Shown here: positions 9,662 to 22,315 of the stretch, piece after piece
Layout: each line of letters begins with the position of its first letter
Position numbering within the stretch: position 1 is the stretch's first letter
Assembly (NCBI GenBank): GCA_921293015.1
Contig: OV121092.1
Location: 9,740,001-9,804,000, forward strand
Length of the DNA: 64,000 nucleotides
Source: Phorcus lineatus
Taxonomy: Eukaryota; Mollusca; Gastropoda; Trochida; Trochidae
Direction of reading: 5' to 3'
Program-made: the position numbers and the translations under genes
Notes under the pieces: generated by a model
Databases searched by the model: none
Seen by the model: only the letters and a program-made list of their open reading frames with translations
What the model was told of the DNA's origin: nothing

Positions 9662-11002
9662 GACAAATCAAAGAGTACACAAACTTTGTAAAATCACTAT
9701 GGTAATATGACTTCCGCACATTTTTTAACACATCATTTATGGTTTTCTAATTGTAAATTAACAGGGGCTCGTTTTGTTTTATTAGCGCCAAATGCGTCAC
9801 CATCTATCAAAGTAAAGAGCGTCTAATGTAGGTTTCTTGATGAAATGCTAGGAATAGATTGATAAATGCATGCTTTGTTTAGGAATTCTACTGCAGATAT
9901 AATGTTCAATGTCCTTGTATTATAAAGGGTTAGGAATGGATTGGTTGTTTGTGAAATGGGCTTGGTAAGGTCAAAGTAGACTTCTTGAAGAACTTTAATA
10001 CTGCCTTGCTAGTCCAAGTTAAACAGGACTTTTACATACAGACCACATGTTAATTTTCATTATTTGTCATTTCACCATTTGAGTGTGACTCATTAATCAC
10101 TTTGGCTGTGATTGTTTAAGACTGAAGGGAAACGTGGCTTTGCTAGTTTCTTTACAACCACAGACAGACCACTGACGCAACAGAGGAAGATTTGGCACGA
10201 ATGCGAAGCCAGTGTGACGTCACCTCAAATATTGCAATTTCCTTGTTGCATATCTTTTTCTTCAACAAACCGTCTTTATTTAGTAACACTTATCATGGTC
10301 GACAAAGGCTGTATTTTAATGAGCAACGTATTTGATTTTGACTCTTTTAGCATAGGCGGCACATTACTGAAGTAGTTGAAAAGTATGCAATGGCGTTGGA
10401 TTCTTTTAAAGTGAAAATAGTTCTTCATGGCACTGATATCAACAGTAGGTAAGTTTTCAAACCCGACACTGAAAGTGTGCACACCTAAAACAGTTTAGAT
10501 AATGCAACATAGACTTGGAATGAAATTTCTTTTCTTAGTTTTCATTTCAGTAAATGGCGATCAAACCTGTTTCTTAGATTTATGCCAATTGTGTTATTTA
10601 GATTTGTTGGTTCATTTGGTGAAACATAATCGTGGTTGACTAGAAAGACATCATAAGGGAGGTATTCAAAGTTTAAATTTACAGCTTGATTTCTTTTCTG
10701 AGATGATGCAAAACCACCCTTGACATGATGATTCATTTGAGTAAACCTACAGTTTTCAGCGTGAATCTTGAATTGGTCACTGGATAAAGTATGTTTTTGT
10801 CTTTTCTATGATTTGGCTTTTCTCAGTTTGAGCAGCAACTCACCTATTTTCTTCAAAGTGAGTATCAGTGATAATTCAAAACATACAAATATCTAGTTTG
10901 CAACGGTCATTTTATTCAAATAGCTGTTTGTTTCACTTTATCTTGACTGTCTGACAGAAAAGATGCAATCTGCTTTGTTGACAGGGGAAAGTCTAATCAC
11001 TT

Positions 11003-11353
11003 TCATCCGTGGTGACCCTTTCCTCCTTTACCCCCGTGGCCCTTTCCACCATGTCCTTTGCCTCCACCGTGACCTTTGCCTCCACCACGTCCTTTTCCTC
11101 CACCACGACCTTTTCCCCCTCCACGGCCCTTGCCTCCTCCTCCTCTTCCGCCGTGTCCAGCCATGGTAGTCCCAAATACGGCAGCAAGAACTGTAAGAGA
11201 AATTTCATGAGTAAGTGAAAATGAGTAAAATCGTTGAGATATTGTTGTACAAATCAAAATGTCATATACACATCTGATAAAAGAAAATTGGACCCAAACA
11301 TGTCCAATACACAAACCTGCTAAAACAAGGAGGGTGATGGTGAAAATCTGCAT
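11003..11353 (-). CDS. Gly-rich cationic secreted peptide, gene 6
   Basis: Exons 11317-11353 and 11003-11190. Peptide as gene 1. Its 3' UTR (CTTTGTTGACAGG on the plus strand) begins the second subgroup of subfamily A. Confidence 0.85.
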   Translation of the reverse strand: MQIFTITLLVLAGLCIGHVWVQFSFIRCVYDILICTTISQRFYSFSLTHEISLTVLAAVFGTTMAGHGGRGGGGKGRGGGKGRGGGKGRGGGKGHGGGKGHGGKGHGGKGGKGHHG

Positions 11354-13197
11354 ATTGATGTCTGTTCCTTGCTTCTGGTAGAATGCAATGAAAGAGTCGG
11401 AGTTGACTTTGTCTTTTATAGAAATCTCTCAGCATGAAAGATATGGCAATAACCTGTGGCACACCTCTATCATAGCGATTATGACTTCATATGGAGATAT
11501 ATCTTAATCACTGCACTTTTTCCAAAATGCAGCGTTCTTCTTTTTCAGACATGATGTTTCCTAATTAAATGACTCCATGCTGTGATCTCACTTGAGTCCA
11601 GACAGAATGTCTTTCATCATTCTTACGCTAGAAACACTCACATTGGTCATTGAGGCCATGGGGTAGGGGTATTATCTTTTCGTTTAAGTGTTTAAAGTTA
11701 CAGAATATTTCTTTCCAAGTTTAGCCAAACTATTAACAAAAAAACGTATGTCAAAACTAAATATTACAATCGATTTCTGATTTGAAACTGTCAAATTTCT
11801 TTTCAGGTCAATGTCAGGTGCCAGTTGATAGTATGGACATGACACTGATACTTTTTGACAAATCAAAGAGTACACAAACTTTGTAAAATCACTATGGTAA
11901 TATGACTTCCGCACATTTTTTAACACATCATTTATGGTTTTCTAATTGTAAATTAACAGGGGCTCGTTTTGTTTTATTAGCGCCAAATGCGTCACCATCT
12001 ATCAAAGTAAAGAGCGTCTGATATAGGTTTCTTGATGAAATGCTAGGAATAGATTGATAAATGCATGCTTTGTTTAGGAATTCTACTGCAGATATAATGT
12101 TCAATGTCCTTGTATTATAAAGGGTTAGGAATGGATTGGTTGTTTGTGAAATGGGCTTGGTAAGGTCAAAGTAGACTTCTTGAAGAACTTTAATACTGCC
12201 TTGCTAGTCCAAGTTAAACAGGACTTTTACATACAGACCACATGTTAGTTTTCATTATTTGTCATTTCACCATTTGAGTGTGACTCATTAATCACTTTGG
12301 CTGTGATTGTTTAAGACTGAAGGGAAACGTGGCTTTGCTAGTTTCTTTACAACCACAGACAGACCACTGACGCAACAGAGGAAGATTTGGCACGAATGCG
12401 AAGCAAGTGTGACGTCACCTCAAATATTGCAATTTCCTTGTTGCATATCTTTTTCTTCAACAAACCGTCTTTATTTAGTAACACTTATCATGGTCGACAA
12501 AGGCTGTATTTTAATGAGGAACGTATTTGATTTTGACTCTTTTAGCATACGCGGCACATTACTGAAGTAGTTGAAAAGTATGCAATGGCGTTGGATTCTT
12601 TTAAAGTGAAAATAGTTCTTCATGGCACTGATATCAACAGTAGGTAAGTTTTCAAACCCGACACTGAAAGTGTGCACATCTAAAACAGTTTAGATAATGC
12701 AACATAGACTTGGAATGAAATTTCTTTTCTTAGTTTTCATTTCAGTAAATGGCGATCAAACCTGTTTCTTAGATTTATGCCAATTGTGTTATTTAGATTT
12801 GTTGGTTCATTTGGTGAAACATAATCGTGGTTGACTAGAAAGACATCATAAGGGAGGTATTCAAAGTTTAAATTTACAGCTTGATTTCTTTTCTGAGATG
12901 ATGCAAAACCACCCTTGACATGATGATTCATTTGAGTAAACCTACAGTTTTCAGCGTGAATCTTGAATTGGTCACTGGATAAAGTATGTTTTTGTCTTTT
13001 CTATGATTTGGCTTTTCTCAGTTTGAGCAGCAACTCACCTATTTTCTTCAAAGTGAGTATCAGTGATAATTCAAAACATACAAATATCTAGTTTGCAACG
13101 GTCATTTTATTCAAATAGCTGTTTGTTTCACTTTATCTTGACTGTCTGACAGAAAACATTCAATCTGCTTTGTTGACAGGGGAAAGTCTAATCACTT

Positions 13198-13566
13198 TCA
13201 TCCGTGGTGACCCTTTCCTCCTTTACCCCCGTGGCCCTTTCCACCATGTCCTTTGCCTCCACCGTGACCTTTGCCTCCACCGTGACCTTTGCCTCCACCA
13301 CGTCCTTTTCCTCCACCACGACCTTTTCCCCCTCCACGGCCCTTGCCTCCTCTTCCTCTTCCGCCGTGTCCAGCCATGGTAGTCCCAAATACGGCAGCAA
13401 GAACTGTAAGAGAAATTTCATGAGTAAGTGAAAATGAGTAAAATCGTTGAGATATTGTTGTACAAATCAAAATGTCATATACACATCTGATAAAAGAAAA
13501 TTGGACCCAAACATGTCCAATACACAAACCTGCTAAAACAAGGAGGGTGATGGTGAAAATCTGCAT
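13198..13566 (-). CDS. Gly-rich cationic secreted peptide, gene 7, expanded to 80 residues
   Basis: Exons 13530-13566 and 13198-13403. One extra 18-bp repeat adds a GHGGGK block to the His-rich half, and Gly30 becomes Arg. The frame is kept. Confidence 0.85.
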   Translation of the reverse strand: MQIFTITLLVLAGLCIGHVWVQFSFIRCVYDILICTTISQRFYSFSLTHEISLTVLAAVFGTTMAGHGGRGRGGKGRGGGKGRGGGKGRGGGKGHGGGKGHGGGKGHGGKGHGGKGGKGHHG

Positions 13567-15402
13567 ATTGATGTCTGTTCCTTGCTTCTGGTAGAATGCA
13601 ATGAAAGAGTCGGAGTTGACTTTGTCTTTTATAGAAATCTCTCAGCATGAAAGATATGGCAATAACCTGTGTCACACCTCTATCATAGCGATTATGACTT
13701 CATATGGAGATATATCTTAATCACTGCACTTTTTCCCAAATGCAGCGTTCTTCTTTTTCAGACATGATGTTTCCTAATTAAATGACTCCATGCTGTGATC
13801 TCACTTGAGTCCAGACAGAATGTCTTTCATCATTCTTACGCTAGAAACACTCACATTGGTCATTGAGGCCAGGGGGTAGGGGTATTATCTTTTCGTTTAA
13901 GTGTTTAAAGTTACAGAATATCTCTTTCCAAGTTTAGCCAAACTATTAACAAAAAAACGTATGTCAAAATTAAATATTACAATCGATTTCTGATTTCAAA
14001 CTGTCAAATTTCTTTTCAGGTCAATGTCAGGTGCCAGTTGATAGTATGGAAATGACACTGATACTTTTTGACAAATCAAAGAGTACACAAACTTTGTAAA
14101 ATCACTATGGTCATATGACTTCCGCACTTTTTTTTAACACATCATTTATGGTTTTCTAATTGTAAATAAACAGGGGCTCGTTTTGTTTTATTAGCGCCAA
14201 ATACTAATAAAGTAAAGAGCGCCTGATGTAGGTTTCTTGATGAAATGCTAGGAATAGATTGATAAATGCATGCTTTGTTTAGGAATTCTACTGCAGATAT
14301 AATGTTCAATGTCCTTGTATTATAAAGGGTTAGGAATGGATTGGTTGTTTGTGAAATGGGCTTGGTAAGGTCAAAGTAGACTTCTTGAAGAACTTTAATA
14401 CTGCCTTGCTAGTCCAAGTTAAACAGGACTTTTACATACAGACCACATGTTAATTTTCATTATTTGTAATTTCACCATTTGAGTGTGACTCATTAATCAC
14501 TTTGGCTGTGATTGTTTAAGACTGAAGGGAAACGTGGCTTTGCTAGTTTCTTTACAACCACAGACAGACCACTGACGCAACACAAAAAGATTTGGCACGA
14601 ATGCGAAGCCAGTGTGACGTCACCTCAAATATTGCAATTTCCTTGTTGCATATTTTTTTCTTCAACAAACCGTCTTTATTTAGTAACACTTATCATGATC
14701 GACAAAGGCTGTATTTCAATGAGCAAATTATTTGATTTTGACTCTTTTAGCATACGCGGCACATTACTGAAGTAGTTGAAAAGTATGCAATGGCGTTGGA
14801 TTCTTTTAAAGTGAAAATAGTTCTTCATGGCACTGATATCAACAGTAGGTAAGTTTTCAAACCCGACACTGAAAGTGTGCACACCTAAAACAGTTTAGAT
14901 AATGCAACATAGACTTGGAATGAAATTTCTTTTCTTAGTTTTCATTTCAGTAAATGGCGATCAAACCTGTTTCTTAGATTTATGCCAATTGTGTTATTTA
15001 GATTTGTTGGTTCATTTGGTGAAACATAATCGTGGTTGACTAGAAAGACATCATAAGGGAGGTATTCAAAGTTTAAATTTACAGCTTGATTTCTTTTCTG
15101 AGATGATGCAAAACCACCCTTGACATGATGATTCATTTGAGTAAACCTACAGTTTTCAGCGTGAATCTTGAATTGGTCACTGGATAAAGTATGTTTTTGT
15201 CTTTTCTATGATTTGGCTTTTCTCAGTTTGAGCAGCAACTCACCTATTTTCTTCAAAGTGAGTATCAGTGATAATTCAAAACATACAAATATCTAGTTTG
15301 CAACGGTCATTTTATTCAAATAGCTGTTTGTTTCACTTTATCTTGACTGTCTGACAGAAAACATTCAATCTGCTTTGTTGACAGGGGAAAGTCTAATCAC
15401 TT

Positions 15403-15771
15403 TCATCCGTGGTGACCCTTTCCTCCTTTACCCCCGTGGCCCTTTCCACCATGTCCTTTGCCTCCACCGTGACCTTTGCCTCCACCGTGACCTTTGCCTC
15501 CACCACGTCCTTTTCCTCCACCACGACCTTTTCCCCCTCCACGGCCCTTGCCTCCTCTTCCTCTTCCGCCGTGTCCAGCCATGGTAGTCCCAAATACGGC
15601 AGCAAGAACTGTAAGAGAAATTTCATGAGTAAGTGAAAATGAGTAAAATCGTTGAGATATTGTTGTACAAATCAAAATGTCATATACACATCTGATAAAA
15701 GAAAATTGGACCCAAACATGTCCAATACACAAACCTGCTAAAACAAGGAGGGTGATGGTGAAAATCTGCAT
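15403..15771 (-). CDS. Gly-rich cationic secreted peptide, gene 8, expanded to 80 residues
   Basis: Exons 15735-15771 and 15403-15608. It has the same 18-bp expansion and Gly30Arg as gene 7, so the two copies share a recent origin or a conversion event. Confidence 0.85.
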   Translation of the reverse strand: MQIFTITLLVLAGLCIGHVWVQFSFIRCVYDILICTTISQRFYSFSLTHEISLTVLAAVFGTTMAGHGGRGRGGKGRGGGKGRGGGKGRGGGKGHGGGKGHGGGKGHGGKGHGGKGGKGHHG

Positions 15772-17335
15772 ATTGATGTCTGTTCCTTGCTTCTGGTAGA
15801 ATGCAATGAAAGAGTCGGAGTTGACTTTGTCTTTTATAGAAATCTCTCAGCATGAAAGATATGGCAATAACCTGTGGCACACCTCTATCATAGCGATTAT
15901 GACTTCATATGGAGATATATCTTAATCACTGCACTTTTTCCAAAATGCAGCGTTCTTCTTTTTCAGACATGATGTTTCCTAATTAAATGACTCCATGCTG
16001 TGATCTCACTTGAGTCCAGACAGAATGTCTTTCATCATTCTTACGCTAGAAACACTCACATTGGTCATTGAGGCCATGGGGTAGGGGTATTATCTTTTCG
16101 TTTAAGTGTTTAAAGTTACAGAATATTTCTTTCCAAGTTTAGCCAAACTATTAACAAAAAAACGTATGTCAAAACTAAATATTACAATCGATTTCTGATT
16201 TGAAACTGTCAAATTTCTTTTCAGGTCAATGTCAGGTGCCAGTTGATAGTATGGACATGACACTGATACTTTTTGACAAATCAAAGAGTACACAAACTTT
16301 GTAAAATCACTATGGTAATATGACTTCCGCACATTTTTTTAACACATCATTTATGGTTTTCTAATTGTAAATTAACAGGGGCTCGTTTTGTTTTATTAGC
16401 GCCAAATGCGTCCCCATCTATCAAAGTAAAGAGCGTCTGATATAGGTTTCTTGATGAAATGCTAGGAATAGATTGATAAATGCATGCTTTGTTTAGGAAT
16501 TCTACTGCAGATATAATGTTCAATGTCCTTGTATTATAAAGGGTTAGGAATGGATTGGTTGTTTGTGAAATGGGCTTGGTAAGGTCAAAGTAGACTTCTT
16601 GAAGAACTTTAATACTGCCTTGCTAGTCCAAGTTAAACAGGACTTTTACATACAGACCACATGTTAGTTTTCATTATTTGTCATTTCACCATTTGAGTGT
16701 GACTCATTAATCACTTTGGCTATGATTGTTTAAGAGTGAAGGGAAACGTGGCTTTGCTAGTTTCTTTACAACCACAGACAGACCACTGACGCAACACAGG
16801 AAGATTTGGCACGAATGCGAAGCCAGTGTGACGTCACCTCAAATATTGCAATTTCCTTGTTGCATATCTTTTTCTTCAACAAACCGTCTTGATTTAGTAA
16901 CACTTATCATGGTCGACAAAGGCTGTATTTTAATGAGCAACGTATTTGATTTTGACTCTTTTAGCATACGCGGCACATTACTGAAGTAGTTGAAAAGTAT
17001 GCAATGGCGTTGGATTCTTTTAAAGTGAAAATAGTTCTTCATGGCACTGATATCAACAGTAGGTAAGTTTTCAAACCCGACACTGAAAGTGTGCACATCT
17101 AAAACAGTTTAGATAATGCAACATAGACTTGGAATGAAATTTCTTTTCTTAGTTTTCATTTCAGTAAATGGCGATCAAACCTGTTTCTTAGATTTATGCC
17201 AATTGTGTTATTTAGATTTGTTGGTTCATTTGGTGAAACATAATCGTGGTTGAGTAGAAAGACATCATAAGGGAGGTATTCAAAGTTTAAATTTACAGCT
17301 TGATTTCTTTTCTGAGATGATGCAAAACCACCCTT

Positions 17336-17340
17336 GACAG
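17336..17340. other. 26-bp deletion junction in the spacer
   Basis: 'cccttgacag' replaces 'cccttgacatgatgattc' of the other units. The loss runs between two ACA trinucleotides, a microhomology deletion. It removes the ATG of the small minus-strand frame that ends at 17,156. Confidence 0.85.
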
Positions 17341-17590
17341 TTTTCAGCGTGAATCTTGAATTGGTCACTGGATAAAGTATGTTTTTGTCTTTTCTATGAT
17401 TTGGCTTTTCTCAGTTTGAGCAGCAACTCACCTATTTTCTTCAAAGTGAGTATCAGTGATAATTCAAAACATACAAATATCTAGTTTGCAACGGTCATTT
17501 TATTCAAATAGCTGTTTGTTTCACTTTATCTTGACTGTCTGACAGAAAACATTCAATCTGCTTTGTTGACAGGGGAAAGTCTAATCACTT

Positions 17591-17941
17591 TCATCCGTGG
17601 TGACCCTTTCCTCCTTTACCCCCGTGGCCCTTTCCACCATGTCCTTTGCCTCCACCGTGACCTTTGCCTCCACCACGTCCTTTTCCTCCACCACGACCTT
17701 TTCCCCCTCCACGGCCCTTGCCTCCTCCTCCTCTTCCGCCGTGTCCAGCCATGGTAGTCCCAAATACGGCAGCAAGAACTGTAAGAGAAATTTCATGAGT
17801 AAGTGAAAATGAGTAAAATCGTTGAGATATTGTTGTACAAATCAAAATGTCATATACACATCTGATAAAAGAAAATTGGACCCAAACATGTCCAATACAC
17901 AAACCTGCTAAAACAAGGAGGGTGATGGTGAAAATCTGCAT
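17591..17941 (-). CDS. Gly-rich cationic secreted peptide, gene 9
   Basis: Exons 17905-17941 and 17591-17778. Standard 74-residue peptide. The upstream flank shares private variants with gene 7 (GTGTCACACC, TTTTTCCCAAATG on the plus strand). Confidence 0.85.
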   Translation of the reverse strand: MQIFTITLLVLAGLCIGHVWVQFSFIRCVYDILICTTISQRFYSFSLTHEISLTVLAAVFGTTMAGHGGRGGGGKGRGGGKGRGGGKGRGGGKGHGGGKGHGGKGHGGKGGKGHHG

Positions 17942-19777
17942 ATTGATGTCTGTTCCTTGCTTCTGGTAGAATGCAATGAAAGAGTCGGAGTTGACTTTGT
18001 CTTTTATAGAAATCTCTCAGCATGAAAGATATGGCAATAACCTGTGTCACACCTCTATCATAGCGATTATGACTTCATATGGAGATATATCTTAATCACT
18101 GCACTTTTTCCCAAATGCAGCGTTCTTCTTTTTCAGACATGATGTTTCCTAATTAAATGACTCCATGCTGTGATCTCACTTGAGTCCAGACAGAATGTCT
18201 TTCATCATTCTTACGCTAGAAACACTCACATTGGTCATTGAGGCCAGGGGGTAGGGGTATTATCTTTTCGTTTAAGTGTTTAAAGTTACAGAATATCTCT
18301 TTCCAAGTTTAGCCAAACTATTAACAAAAAAACGTATGTCAAAATTAAATATTACAATCGATTTCTGATTTCAAACTGTCAAATTTCTTTTCAGGTCAAT
18401 GTCAGGTGCCAGTTGATAGTATGGAAATGACACTGATACTTTTTGACAAATCAAAGAGTACACAAACTTTGTAAAATCACTATGGTCATATGACTTCCGC
18501 ACTTTTTTTTAACACATCATTTATGGTTTTCTAATTGTAAATAAACAGGGGCTCGTTTTGTTTTATTAGCGCCAAATACTAATAAAGTAAAGCGCGCCTG
18601 ATGTAGGTTTCTTGATGAAATGCTAGGAATAGATTGATAAATGCATGCTTTGTTTAGGAATTCTACTGCAGATATAATGTTCAATGTCCTTGTATTATAA
18701 AGGGTTAGGAATGGATTGGTTGTTTGTGAAATGGGCTTGGTAAGGTCAAAGTAGACTTCTTGAAGAACTTTAATACTGCCTTGCTAGTCCAAGTTAAACA
18801 GGACTTTTACATACAGACCACATGTTAGTTTTCATTATTTGTAATTTCACCATTTGAGTGTGACTCATTAATCACTTTGGCTGTGATTGTTTAAGACTGA
18901 AGGGAAACGTGGCTTTGCTAGTTTCTTTACAACCACAGACAGACTACTGACGCAACACAAAAAGATTTGGCACGAATGCGAAGCCAGTGTGACGTCACCT
19001 CAAATATTGCAATTTCCTTGTTGCATATCTTTTTCTTCAACAAACCGTCTTTATTTAGTAACACTTATCATGATCGACAAAGGCTGTATTTCAATGAGCA
19101 AATTGTTTGATTTTGACTCTTTTAGCATACGCGGCACATTACTGAAGTAGTTGAAAAGTATGCAATGGCGTTGGATTCTTTTAAAGTGAAAATAGTTCTT
19201 CATGGCACTGATATCAACAGTAGGTAAGTTTTCAAACCCGACACTGAAAGTGTGCACACCTAAAACAGTTTAGATAATGCAACATAGACTTGGAATGAAA
19301 TTTCTTTTCTTAGTTTTCATTTCAGTAAATGGCGATCAAACCTGTTTCTTAGATTTATGCCAATTGTGTTATTTAGATTTGTTGGTTCATTTGGTGAAAC
19401 ATAATCGTGGTTGAGTAGAAAGACATCATAAGGGAGGTATTCAAAGTTTAAATTTACAGCTTGATTTCTTTTCTGAGATGATGCAAAACCACCCTTGACA
19501 TGATGATTCATTTGAGTAAACCTACAGTTTTCAGCGTGAATCTTGAATTGGTCACTGGATAAAGTATGTTTTTGTCTTTTCTATGATTTGGCTTTTCTCA
19601 GTTTGAGCAGCAACTGACCTATTTTCTTCAAAGTGAGTATCAGTGATAATTCAAAACATACAAATATCTAGTTTGCAACGGTCATTTTATTCAAATAGCT
19701 GTTTGTTTGACTTTATCTTGACTGTCTGACAGAAAACATTCAATCTGCTTTGTTGACAGGGGAAAGTCTAATCACTT

Positions 19778-20128
19778 TCATCCGTGGTGACCCTTTCCTC
19801 CTTTACCCCCGTGGCCCTTTCCACCATGTCCTTTGCCTCCACCGTGACCTTTGCCTCCACCACGTCCTTTTCCTCCACCACGACCTTTTCCCCCTCCACG
19901 GCCCTTGCCTCCTCCTCCTCTTCCGCCGTGTCCAGCCATGGTAGTCCCAAATACGGCAGCAAGAACTGTAAGAGAAATTTCATGAGTAAGTGAAAATGAG
20001 TAAAATCGTTGAGATATTGTTGTACAAATCAAAATGTCATATACACATCTGATAAAAGAAAATTGGACCCAAACATGTCCAATACACAAACCTGCTAAAA
20101 CAAGGAGGGTGATGGTGAAAATCTGCAT
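19778..20128 (-). CDS. Gly-rich cationic secreted peptide, gene 10
   Basis: Exons 20092-20128 and 19778-19965. Standard peptide. Genes 10-13 share a TGTTTCTTGC state in the 5' UTR region. Confidence 0.85.
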   Translation of the reverse strand: MQIFTITLLVLAGLCIGHVWVQFSFIRCVYDILICTTISQRFYSFSLTHEISLTVLAAVFGTTMAGHGGRGGGGKGRGGGKGRGGGKGRGGGKGHGGGKGHGGKGHGGKGGKGHHG

Positions 20129-21964
20129 ATTGATGTCTGTTTCTTGCTTCTGGTAGAATGCAATGAAAGAGTCGGAGTTGACTTTGTCTTTTATAGAAAT
20201 CTCTCAGCATGAAAGATATGGCAATAACCTGTGGCACACCTCTATCATAGCGATTATGACTTCATATGGAGATATATCTTAATTACTGCACTTTTTCCAA
20301 AATGCAGCGTTCTTCTTTTTCAGACATGATGTTTCCTAATTAAATGACTCCATGCTGTGATCTCACTTGAGTCCAGACAGAATGTCTTTCATCATTCTTA
20401 CGCTAGAAACACTCACATTGGTCATTGAGGCCAGGGGGTAGGGGTATTATCTTTTCGTTTAAGTGTTTAAAGTTACAGAATATCTCTTTCCAAGTTTAGC
20501 CAAACTATTAACAAAAAAACGTATGTCAAAATTAAATATTACAATCGATTTCTGATTTCAAACTGTCAAATTTCTTTTCAGGTCAATGTCAGGTGCCAGT
20601 TGATAGTATGGAAATGACACTGATACTTTTTGACAAATCAAAGAGTACACAAACTTTGTAAAATCACTATGGTCATATGACTTCCGCACTTTTTTTTAAC
20701 ACATCATTTATGGTTTTCTAATTGTAAATAAACAGGGGCTCGTTTTGTTTTATTAGCGCCAAATACTAATAAAGTAAAGCGCGCCTGATGTAGGTTTCTT
20801 GATGAAATGCTAGAAATAGATTGATAAATGCATGCTTTGTTTAGGAATTCTACTGCAGATATAATGTTCAATGTCCTTGTATTATAAAGGGTTAGGAATG
20901 GATTGGTTGTTTGTGAAATGGGCTTGGTAAGGTCAAAGTAGACTTCTTGAAGAACTTTAATACTGCCTTGCTAGTCCAAGTTAAACAGGACTTTTACATA
21001 CAGACCACATGTTAGTTTTCATTATTTGTAATTTCACCATTTGAGTGAGACTCATTAATCACTTTGGCTGTGATTGTTTAAGACTGAAGGGAAACGTGGC
21101 TTTGCTAGTTTCTTTACAACCACAGACAGACCACTGACGCAACAGAGGAAGATTTGGCACGAATGCGAAGCCAGTGTGACGTCACCTCAAATATTGCAAT
21201 TTCCTTGTTGCATATTTTTTTCTTCAACAAACCGTCTTTATTTAGTAACACTTATCATGATCGACAAAGGCTGTATTTCAATGAGCAAATTGTTTGATTT
21301 TGACTCTTTTAGCATACGCGGCACATTACTGAAGTAGTTGAAAAGTATGCAATGGCGTTGGATTCTTTTAAAGTGAAAATAGTTCTTCATGGCACTGATA
21401 TCAACAGTAGGTAAGTTTTCAAACCCGACACTGAAAGTGTGCACACCTAAAACAGTTTAGATAATGCAACATAGACTTGGAATGAAATTTCTTTTCTTAG
21501 TTTTCATTTCAGTAAATGGCGATCAAACCTGTTTCTTAGATTTATGCCAATTGTGTTATTTAGATTTGTTGGTTCATTTGGTGAAACATAATCGTGGTTG
21601 AGTAGAAAGACATCATAAGGGAGGTATTCAAAGTTTAAATTTACAGCTTGATTTCTTTTCTGAGATGATGCAAAACCACCCTTGACATGATGATTCATTT
21701 GAGTAAACCTACAGTTTTCAGCGTGAATCTTGAATTGGTCACTGGATAAAGTATGTTTTTGTCTTTTCTATGATTTGGCTTTTCTCAGTTTGAGCAGCAA
21801 CTGACCTATTTTCTTCAAAGTGAGTATCAGTGATAATTCAAAACATACAAATATCTAGTTTGCAACGGTCATTTTATTCAAATAGCTGTTTGTTTGACTT
21901 TATCTTGACTGTCTGACAGAAAACATTCAATCTGCTTTGTTGACAGGGGAAAGTCTAATCACTT

Positions 21965-22315
21965 TCATCCGTGGTGACCCTTTCCTCCTTTACCCCCGTG
22001 GCCCTTTCCACCATGTCCTTTGCCTCCACCGTGACCTTTGCCTCCACCACGTCCTTTTCCTCCACCACGACCTTTTCCCCCTCCACGGCCCTTGCCTCCT
22101 CCTCCTCTTCCGCCGTGTCCAGCCATGGTAGTCCCAAATACGGCAGCAAGAACTGTAAGAGAAATTTCATGAGTAAGTGAAAATGAGTAAAATCGTTGAG
22201 ATATTGTTGTACAAATCAAAATGTCATATACACATCTGATAAAAGAAAATTGGACCCAAACATGTCCAATACACAAACCTGCTAAAACAAGGAGGGTGAT
22301 GGTGAAAATCTGCAT
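21965..22315 (-). CDS. Gly-rich cationic secreted peptide, gene 11
   Basis: Exons 22279-22315 and 21965-22152. Standard peptide. The unit is close to that of gene 10, including TTAATTACTGC in the upstream spacer. Confidence 0.85.
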   Translation of the reverse strand: MQIFTITLLVLAGLCIGHVWVQFSFIRCVYDILICTTISQRFYSFSLTHEISLTVLAAVFGTTMAGHGGRGGGGKGRGGGKGRGGGKGRGGGKGHGGGKGHGGKGHGGKGGKGHHG

